From an uncultured Brevinema sp. (GTDB taxonomy: Bacteria; Spirochaetota; Brevinematia; Brevinematales; Brevinemataceae): 12,665 bases of DNA. Below are positions 5,553 through 10,523 of the stretch, in pieces (within the stretch, counting starts at the first letter, position 1; the number at the start of each line of letters is the position of its first letter). The notes beneath the pieces are model-generated. The model was not told the origin of the DNA, made no database searches, and saw nothing but the letters and a program-made list of their open reading frames with translations. A program made the position numbers and the translations under genes. The stretch is taken from contig CAMQSH010000046.1 in the NCBI GenBank assembly GCA_947036575.1, forward strand, positions 1 through 12,665, written 5' to 3'.

Positions 5553-6791
5553 TTATTGAAATTTAGGGAAAAGACTAAGCACATCTGATAATACATGACA
5601 TACACCTATTAATACTCCATAAATAATAATAGCATAAGAAAAGAAATTACCTTTGTAAGCAGAGAACTCAACATCTTTATTTTGTTTTCTAATAGTAAGT
5701 AGCATAAGTCCAGGAATGATTAATGCCCAAATAGCACTGAATAATCCAGCCCATGCAATAGCACTAATAAATCCATTAGGGAAAAACAAACCACCTATTA
5801 CAGGTAATGTGAAAGTAAGTAAGGTAACTTTGATTTTACCAACGAGTTTAGAGTCGTCAATTTTTAATAAATCAGCAATATAATCGTATAAGCCTAATCC
5901 TACTCCTAAGAAAGAAGTTGTTAGAGCAAAGAAAGCAAACATATCTAATGATTTTTTAATGAATGAGCTTGCTGCTCCAGCTCCAGCATATTTTAATAGT
6001 ACATCAACATTTCCACCTTCAGCAATAACAGATCTAAAAGTATCTCGGGAAACATTTCCTTGAACTAATAAAATCCATAATAAATAGATAACAACACTAA
6101 TTAAAGAACCATATAAAAAACATTTAACAGTACGATTTGGGTTTTCTTTCCCAAAATATTTAACTAAACTAGGGACACAATTATGATAGGTAAAAGAAAG
6201 CATATAGGTAGATAATGCCATCCAAATAAAAATACTTTTATTATCTCCAGATTGATCAAATAAATTTAGAGGCGAAATACTGACTGTCATACCACTCATA
6301 GAAGCAACAAAAGCAACTCCCAAACCTACCATCATAATAGATGCAACTTTATCCACAGCAATAGTACCGATAAAGATCACAGTAATCAAAGATAAAGAAA
6401 AGAGCAATCCACTAAGCATTGTATTGGAAGGCATACCTAAATTTGATAAGTAATAATTAACAGTAGAACTGCCACCACTTACATAAGCATACAAAACAAT
6501 ATAGAGGACAAAAGCAAAAGAAACACCATTAATAACATTCCAAACTGGACCTAAGGTATTCTTTACTAAAGAATTAAAGTTAGCACCAACTTCATAATGA
6601 AGATTAACCTCTAATATCGCACGACTAGAAAGATAAGTCATCCCCCAAGAAATTAACATAAGCAATATAGACCAAAAAACCCACATTCCTGCAGAAATAG
6701 TTGGTAATGCAAGCATTCCAGCTCCAATTGCTGTTCCAGCAACAATCATTGTACCACCAAAAACCGATGGTTTTGCTAATGATTTAGACAT
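5553..6791 (-). CDS. Aromatic amino acid permease (Mtr/TyrP, HAAAP family)
   Basis: This inner-membrane secondary transporter has 412 residues and about 11 membrane segments. It belongs to the hydroxy/aromatic amino acid permease family, proton symporters for Trp or Tyr. The N-terminal signature AGTAIGAGMLALP is at residues 18-30. Further blocks match E. coli Mtr as remembered: WNVINGVSFAFVLYIVLYAYVSG, YHNCVPSLVKYFGK, EGGNVDVLL and SSFLGVGLGLYDYIADLL. The length is close to that of Mtr (414). The ATG at 6791 has a strong AGGAGG. The gene stands alone in transcription but has an approximately 410-base leader (7202 to 6792) carrying two tandem Phe-rich leader peptides with terminators, so expression is probably controlled by Phe/Tyr availability. 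By sequence alone Trp would be the first guess; the leader codons (Phe, Tyr, no Trp) argue for Phe or Tyr uptake. Confidence 0.9.
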   Translation of the reverse strand: MSKSLAKPSVFGGTMIVAGTAIGAGMLALPTISAGMWVFWSILLMLISWGMTYLSSRAILEVNLHYEVGANFNSLVKNTLGPVWNVINGVSFAFVLYIVLYAYVSGGSSTVNYYLSNLGMPSNTMLSGLLFSLSLITVIFIGTIAVDKVASIMMVGLGVAFVASMSGMTVSISPLNLFDQSGDNKSIFIWMALSTYMLSFTYHNCVPSLVKYFGKENPNRTVKCFLYGSLISVVIYLLWILLVQGNVSRDTFRSVIAEGGNVDVLLKYAGAGAASSFIKKSLDMFAFFALTTSFLGVGLGLYDYIADLLKIDDSKLVGKIKVTLLTFTLPVIGGLFFPNGFISAIAWAGLFSAIWALIIPGLMLLTIRKQNKDVEFSAYKGNFFSYAIIIYGVLIGVCHVLSDVLSLFPKFQ

Positions 6792-6878
6792 AATATCCTC
6801 CTAAATATTTCTAAAATTATGTTCACTTTAATATAATTTTTATTTGTATTTATTTTTAAACCAAAGAATTTATTATAT

Positions 6879-6910
6879 AAAAAAGCCACCTAGAATTAAA
6901 TCTAGATGGC
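6879..6910 (-). terminator. Attenuator terminator A
   Basis: On the minus strand GCCATCTAGA (6910-6901) pairs with TCTAGGTGGC (6894-6885) around an AT loop, with one T.G wobble, followed by six T (6884-6879). It follows leader peptide A and lies 88 bases before the permease ATG, so it would abort transcription before the coding region. Confidence 0.88.
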
Positions 6911-6924
6911 AGATAATATACCAT
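6906..6924 (-). promoter_or_regulatory. Candidate antiterminator A
   Basis: On the minus strand ATGGTA (6924-6919) can pair with TGCCAT (6911-6906) around a 7-base loop with one T.G wobble. The second arm includes the first five bases of the terminator stem, so the two structures exclude each other. The stop codon of leader A lies 16 bases upstream. This is inferred from base pairing only. Confidence 0.55.
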
Positions 6925-6940
6925 TAGTGATTTAATTCTT

Positions 6941-7000
6941 TTAACATATGGGTGTTCCAAAAAAATAGAAAAAACTAAAAAAAGTTTGCTTATTAATCAC
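6941..7000 (-). CDS. Phe-rich leader peptide A (19 residues)
   Basis: The GTG-started frame encodes MINKQTFFSFFYFFGTPIC and ends with TAA at 6943-6941. AAGGA (7012-7008) lies 7 bases upstream of the GTG. Residues 7-14 contain six Phe and one Tyr codons, closely like the enterobacterial PheA leader in composition. The terminator A hairpin follows 31 bases after the stop. The proposed role is a translated sensor: a ribosome stalling for lack of charged tRNA-Phe or tRNA-Tyr would favour antitermination. The frame is shared with copy B up to residue 17, which supports it being translated rather than a chance ORF. Confidence 0.8.
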   Translation of the reverse strand: MINKQTFFSFFYFFGTPIC

Positions 7001-7039
7001 AATAATTTCCTTGATATTTTATTTGTATTAATGGGGTAT

Positions 7040-7073
7040 AAAAAAAGCCACCTAGAATTAAATTCTAGATGGC
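7040..7073 (-). terminator. Attenuator terminator B
   Basis: On the minus strand GCCATCTAGAATT (7073-7061) is followed after one base by AATTCTAGGTGGC (7059-7047). This is an uninterrupted inverted repeat with a single T.G wobble, then seven T (7046-7040). It is stronger than copy A. Confidence 0.9.
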
Positions 7074-7099
7074 AGATAATATTTATCTAATTATACCAT
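7069..7099 (-). promoter_or_regulatory. Candidate antiterminator B
   Basis: On the minus strand ATGGTA (7099-7094) can pair with TGCCAT (7074-7069), with an inner hairpin GATAA/TTATC (7087-7083 with 7079-7075) stacked on it. The 3' arm takes up the start of terminator B. The 5' arm lies inside the last codons of leader B (ATG GTA TAA), so a ribosome finishing the leader would cover it and allow termination. This is inferred from base pairing. Confidence 0.55.
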
Positions 7100-7174
7100 T
7101 GATAATTTAATTCTTTTAACAGAGGGAGTTTCAAAAAAATAGAAAAAACTAAAAACGGTTGATTTGTTAATCAC
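7091..7174 (-). CDS. Phe-rich leader peptide B (27 residues)
   Basis: The GTG-started frame begins MINKSTVFSFFYFFETP (residues 1-17), continues with ten more residues and ends with TAA at 7093-7091. AAGGA (7187-7183) lies 8 bases upstream. Residues 8-14 hold five Phe and one Tyr codons. It is aligned in frame with leader A through residue 17, with three differences in the first eight residues, then runs on because of a one-base indel. The promoter is only about 28 bases upstream of the GTG, and terminator B follows 17 bases after the stop. Confidence 0.8.
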   Translation of the reverse strand: MINKSTVFSFFYFFETPSVKRIKLSMV

Positions 7175-7208
7175 AATAACTTTCCTTACAATACACTTGC
7201 TTAATGCT

Positions 7209-7237
7209 ATTATAAAATATTTTTAATGATTTGTCAA
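7209..7237 (-). promoter_or_regulatory. Perfect sigma70 promoter of the permease leader
   Basis: On the minus strand TTGACA (7237-7232) and TATAAT (7214-7209) are separated by exactly 17 bp: full consensus. The predicted start is near 7202, 15 bases before the leader B ribosome binding site. The -35 begins four bases after the stop codon of the membrane protein gene at 7242. A full-consensus promoter fits a gene controlled by termination rather than by initiation. Confidence 0.92.
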
Positions 7238-7241
7238 GAAC

Positions 7242-7559
7242 TTATTTTAAATTATGTCCAACAAAGCCAATTAAAGTTCCTAGTACTATAGCATTAGTCA
7301 AAATAATAGGTACTGCTTTTTTGTCACCTTGGGCAACAAGTACTACAATAGGAATAGCCATCATAAAGGCAATAAGCCCACCTTCAAGCCACCAAACTAT
7401 ATTTGGTAGATCGATATTGATGATGATTACGGATACAAAAAGATATTGTAAAAACGCTGATATGCAATTACTCTTGGGTAATTTTTTGATAATCATGGGA
7501 ATAATGTCTAATATCCCAGCGATAACTCCAATAAAAAGAGATAGTAAAAGTGTATTCAT
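7242..7559 (-). CDS. Small membrane protein of unknown function (four helices)
   Basis: The product has 105 residues and about four hydrophobic segments (roughly 3-20, 33-50, 57-78 and 83-100). Polar marks are PMIIKKLPKSNC (residues 21-32), a WW pair near 57 and QGDKKAVP near 78. I recall similar small conserved membrane proteins but cannot name a family or function. The start is ATG 7559, with TAGGAG seven bases upstream; an upstream in-frame ATG at 7595 has no ribosome binding site and falls inside the remnant gene. It lies downstream of flbB and the remnant on the same strand, with no clear terminator of its own. Transcription from upstream would continue into the permease leader. Confidence 0.7.
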   Translation of the reverse strand: MNTLLLSLFIGVIAGILDIIPMIIKKLPKSNCISAFLQYLFVSVIIINIDLPNIVWWLEGGLIAFMMAIPIVVLVAQGDKKAVPIILTNAIVLGTLIGFVGHNLK

Positions 7560-7588
7560 ATTTATACTCCTATACTTGGATTTAATGA

Positions 7589-8058
7589 TTACCAAGGTCT
7601 ATCTTCATAAATTTTATTCCAAGAATATACCATCTTTGTAAAACCTAATTGTATTTGGCAGTCATTATAATGTGACTTATGATTATACTCCACACAACCA
7701 TTAAAAAGAGCCCCAAAGTTCCCTGCATAAAATTCATCAATAAACTCAAATTTCCATTTTCTATTATTGAGATTTTCAATAAATTCTTCAAATTCTACAT
7801 ATACTCTTCTTGTAAGTAAAAATCTTTAAAAATATAAATATTATTTATATCGAAGTCTACAAAACGGATGGTAGCCTTATCTGTACGCAAAATTTGGTGA
7901 AAAGGATTTTGTTGATTTTTCTCATTTATCCAAAAACCATTGTCATCAAATTCGATAATAAGATCATCTCCTTCTACTGTTGCTTTAATAATATAGCAAT
8001 CGTGTAAAATGATATTTAGATAGTCATTTTCAGATGTGAATTTCCAAATATTTAGAAA
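7589..8058 (-). pseudogene. Decayed gene: no start codon and an internal frameshift
   Basis: Two frames on the minus strand join into one protein-like sequence of about 155 residues. The first opens after a TAG at 8061-8059, reads LNIWKFTSENDYLNIILHD and on to KDFYL, then meets TAG at 7797-7795. The second continues RRVYVEFEEFIENLNN and ends KIYEDRPW at the stop 7591-7589. The switch lies in a run of five A (plus strand 7818-7822); a sixth base would restore one frame. No ATG, GTG or TTG is available at the 5' end, which overlaps the stop codon of flbB. The loss of the start plus a homopolymer shift indicate a dead gene, although a sequencing error could explain the shift alone. I do not recognise the family. 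Confidence 0.75.
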
Positions 8059-8648
8059 CTATCGGGACTAACAAGCATAAGAGTTTGAATCCTAGCAGCT
8101 TTTTCTCTTTCTATAAGTGTCAACAAAAAAGGAACAGTAGATGCTTGACCAGCTGCAACAGCAATTTGATCCATTTTTTTGAATACATCAACAACTTGAA
8201 GATCATCTTGTAAATTTAATAATTCAGCTGCTGTTTGGGGTGGCATTCCTGAAATTTGTGTAGCGACATCGGTAATTTTAATATCATAGGTATTTTGTTC
8301 TTGTTTTTCGAGATCAACTAATATTTGTTCATTTAAAAAAGCTTCTCTTTCATCTTGAAGTTTAGTTTTTTCTGTTGCTAGATCAAGATTACTAGCAAGG
8401 ATACTTTGATCTTGATTAGATAATTCTAATTCTTTGATTGTTAGGAGTTCCCACTTTTTATTAAGCTCTTCTTTTTCTAATAAAAGAGTATCCTCAACAC
8501 GTAAAGGTGCAGAAACATCTTTTTTAGTGAGTTGATTAGTGATACTAAGAACATTAATAACTCTCATATAATCTAAAAAATAAAGTGTTGATCCAGCAAT
8601 AGCAATATTAATAAGTAATAAAATGGCGACTTTTATCCATTGACCCAT
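8052..8648 (-). CDS. flbB: Periplasmic flagellar collar protein FlbB
   Basis: The 198-residue protein has one N-terminal membrane anchor (about residues 5-26), a long charged coiled-coil region (about 50-120) and a C-terminal MotE/MgtE-N-like segment containing MPPQTAAELL (135-144), ending in SPDSF. This layout matches FlbB of spirochaetes, which sits around the stator of the periplasmic flagellar motor and is needed for assembly of the collar. The assignment rests on remembered family features. ATG 8648 has GAGGAAA upstream. It follows the transglycosylase gene by 24 bases, so the two are probably cotranscribed. The downstream gene is a remnant whose frame begins inside the flbB stop region, so the 3' end of flbB may adjoin an old deletion. 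Confidence 0.8.
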   Translation of the reverse strand: MGQWIKVAILLLINIAIAGSTLYFLDYMRVINVLSITNQLTKKDVSAPLRVEDTLLLEKEELNKKWELLTIKELELSNQDQSILASNLDLATEKTKLQDEREAFLNEQILVDLEKQEQNTYDIKITDVATQISGMPPQTAAELLNLQDDLQVVDVFKKMDQIAVAAGQASTVPFLLTLIEREKAARIQTLMLVSPDSF

Positions 8649-8672
8649 AGTTTTCCTCGATATTTGTTAGAC

Positions 8673-9398
8673 TTAGTTATGTCGTAAATTATAATAATAA
8701 TTTAAAACACGGGGGACGTATTCTTGTGTTTCTTTATAGTTGGGGATACCATTAGCTCTGTCAACAGCATCTGGTCCTGCATTGTAGGCAGCAAGTGATT
8801 TGGTAATATCACCATCATAACGGGTAAGCATTTCTTTCAAGACAGCAGCTCCACCGTAGATATTTTGTTCAGGGTCAAAAGAGTCTGTCACTCCTATACG
8901 TTTAGCCGTATAAGGCATGAGTTGCATAAGTCCTTCTGCACCTGCATGAGAAACAGCATTAGGATTATAAGCAGATTCTGCTTGGATAACCGCATGTATT
9001 AATCGAGCATCTACACCACTAGCAACAGCTGCATTTTCAACGAATTTATCCCAAGTTCCTGGATTAGAAGAATTTATAGCATTACTAGGAATTGACTTAG
9101 GTTGTGAAATAGGCATAGCACCTGTTTTTTGATATAATTCCATCAAGGAATCGGTACGACTTCCTAATAAATCACTAGGGAGAAGACTGTCATTATCACT
9201 GTCTCCCAACATATTTAATTGATTATCACTTTTAGATTTCATTACTTCGTTTAAAATTTCAGAAAAGGTATCTCCATTAGGACGAGCTTCTGTTGTTTTT
9301 GCAGGTGTTTGTTTGGGAGTAGCTTGCCCTATTTTTTGGATTTGCATAATACGATCTTCTATAGATTGTATTCTTGTAATAATATGACTCGCTGGCAT
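8673..9398 (-). CDS. SLT-domain lytic transglycosylase without signal peptide, flagellar neighbour
   Basis: This peptidoglycan-cleaving enzyme has 241 residues. The C-terminal half (about 115-238) is a complete SLT (Slt70-like) domain: catalytic Glu141 in VIQAESAYNPNAVS, GLMQLMP (156-162), AAYNAG (203-208) and YVPRVLNYY (227-235). The N-terminal 110 residues are polar and low in complexity, with a coiled start (IITRIQSIEDRIMQIQ). There is no signal peptide or lipobox although the substrate is periplasmic, so export through the flagellar type III apparatus, as for FlgJ, is a reasonable inference given flbB 24 bases downstream. The likely task is opening the wall for the flagellar rod. ATG 9398 has AAGAAGG just upstream. 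Confidence 0.88.
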   Translation of the reverse strand: MPASHIITRIQSIEDRIMQIQKIGQATPKQTPAKTTEARPNGDTFSEILNEVMKSKSDNQLNMLGDSDNDSLLPSDLLGSRTDSLMELYQKTGAMPISQPKSIPSNAINSSNPGTWDKFVENAAVASGVDARLIHAVIQAESAYNPNAVSHAGAEGLMQLMPYTAKRIGVTDSFDPEQNIYGGAAVLKEMLTRYDGDITKSLAAYNAGPDAVDRANGIPNYKETQEYVPRVLNYYYNLRHN

Positions 9399-9428
9399 AA
9401 AACCTTCTTTTTTATCGATATTGTATAT

Positions 9429-9457
9429 AGTATAGCATTATTTATAAAAAAACACAA
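9429..9457 (-). promoter_or_regulatory. Promoter of the transglycosylase-flbB operon
   Basis: On the minus strand there is an extended -10, TGCTATACT (9437-9429), with a poor -35, TTGTGT (9457-9452), at 17 bp. The predicted start is about 24 bases upstream of the ATG at 9398. It diverges from the truB promoter. Confidence 0.55.
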
Positions 9458-9540
9458 AAAACATATTTGATGTATTAGAATTACCATTAAGAACAAACTT
9501 ATCTCTTGAGTTTTTTTAGAAAAAACTGTATACTTTATTT

Positions 9541-9568
9541 TATACATTCTTTATCAAAGTAGTATAAT
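9541..9568 (+). promoter_or_regulatory. Promoter of truB and downstream gene
   Basis: TATACA (9541-9546) and a consensus TATAAT (9563-9568) are spaced by 16 bp. The predicted start near 9575 leaves a very short leader before the ATG at 9591, whose ribosome binding site (TAGG) is weak. Confidence 0.55.
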
Positions 9569-9590
9569 TAAATAATAAGTTGTAGGTAGC

Positions 9591-10496
9591 ATGAGTAATA
9601 TTGGTATTTTGGGCGTTAACAAGCCTGCAGGTATGACATCTTTTGATGTGGTTCGTCAAATTAAAAAAGAAACAGGAATCAAAAAGATAGGACATGGAGG
9701 CACATTGGATCCCATGGCTACTGGAGTACTACCGATTTTATTTAACGAAGCAACTGCTTTTTTTGATGTCTTGTTAAATTCTGTGAAGATTTATGAAACA
9801 GAAATCCAACTAGGCACTTTTACCGATACTGATGACAAAGAAGGACAAATAACAGAAACTCTTCCTGTCAAAGAGATTACTTTAGAAGAAATAAAAAAAC
9901 ATATAGAATCACTCACAGGTACGATTTCTCAAATTCCTCCTCAATATTCTGCTTTAAAAGTAGATGGCAAAAGAGCCTATGATCTTGCCCGTGAAGGAAA
10001 AGAAGTAGTTTTAAAAGCAAGAGAAGTGACAGTTTATCTTTGGGATACTATTTCTTATGATACAGAAACTAAAATTATCAAAGCTAGAATTCATTGTGGT
10101 TCTGGTACTTATATTCGCTCTCTAGGCAAAGATCTAGCCATAAAACTCCAAACGGCAGGGCATTTGATTTCTCTTCGTAGAGTTTCTTCTGGTGGTATTG
10201 ATATTAAAAATACGATAGAATTTGAAGATATTGCTTCAAAATGGCAAGAAAAATTTATTTCTCCAGAAGATGCTTTGGCATTTTTACCATTAATAGAGTG
10301 GGAAGGAGATAAAAAACATCTTCTTCACGGCAAACCTCTCGTAAGAGAATTGTGCAAATATCCTTCTAAAGATGGAATTTATAGATTAATGTATGCTGGT
10401 CGTATTGTCGCTTTATTAGAATATAAAGAAAGAAGACTCTCCTACAAAAAAAATCTTATGCATTTGTACAAAGATGCACAAACAGAAGAAAAATAA
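9591..10496 (+). CDS. truB: tRNA pseudouridine(55) synthase TruB
   Basis: This cytoplasmic enzyme converts U55 of tRNA to pseudouridine in the T-loop. The 301 residues match the family length. The N-terminal GVNKPAGMTSFDVV and the catalytic motif GHGGTLDPMATGVLP (residues 34-48), with nucleophile Asp40, are clear. The usual GHTGTLDP has Gly for Thr at residue 36. Later TruB blocks are IPPQYSALKVDGKRAYDLAREG and RIHCGSGTYIRSLGKDLA. The C-terminal part is a PUA-like extension. A short leader and weak ribosome binding site precede the ATG. The large membrane protein gene follows by 27 bases, probably in the same transcript. The common infB-rbfA-truB-ribF neighbourhood is not present on the visible side. 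Confidence 0.97.
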   Translation: MSNIGILGVNKPAGMTSFDVVRQIKKETGIKKIGHGGTLDPMATGVLPILFNEATAFFDVLLNSVKIYETEIQLGTFTDTDDKEGQITETLPVKEITLEEIKKHIESLTGTISQIPPQYSALKVDGKRAYDLAREGKEVVLKAREVTVYLWDTISYDTETKIIKARIHCGSGTYIRSLGKDLAIKLQTAGHLISLRRVSSGGIDIKNTIEFEDIASKWQEKFISPEDALAFLPLIEWEGDKKHLLHGKPLVRELCKYPSKDGIYRLMYAGRIVALLEYKERRLSYKKNLMHLYKDAQTEEK

Positions 10497-10523
10497 TTAA
10501 TAAAAAGCAATAGAGGAAAAGAT

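Larger units (their letters stand above)
6876..7012 (-). repeat. Attenuator module copy A (permease-proximal)
   Basis: This is one of two diverged tandem copies of a 140-150-base module in the permease leader; the other is 7037-7187. The hairpin starts are offset by 162 bases. In minus-strand order it holds a ribosome binding site, the leader peptide frame, a conserved linker around TGTTAAAAGAATTAAAT, the antiterminator arm ATGGTA, and the terminator. Compared with copy B it lacks 12 bases in the antiterminator loop and one base in the terminator stem. Confidence 0.9.
7037..7187 (-). repeat. Attenuator module copy B (promoter-proximal)
   Basis: This is the first module after the promoter. 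It parallels copy A: ribosome binding site, leader peptide, linker, antiterminator arm and terminator. It differs by a 12-base insertion between the antiterminator arms and by a one-base indel near the end of the leader that moves the leader stop codon 24 bases further along. The module was probably duplicated and has since diverged. Confidence 0.9.

Noticed and set aside
6879..7073. T-box riboswitch reading of the permease leader, prompted by CTAGGTGGC resembling the T-box AGGGTGG
   Set aside because: The GGTGGC belongs to the 3' arm of the terminators, not to an upstream T-box. There is no stem I or specifier-loop architecture, and the translated Phe-rich frames explain the layout better.
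7231..7641. 136-codon plus-strand ORF opposite the small membrane protein
   Set aside because: It is antisense to a gene with a good ribosome binding site and clear membrane helices. The antisense translation looks like a mirror of that gene and lacks its own start signals.
9509..9527. Inverted repeat AGTTTTTT/AAAAAACT between the transglycosylase and truB genes
   Set aside because: The stem is almost entirely A-T and sits upstream of both divergent genes, where no terminator is expected. It is probably low-complexity sequence.
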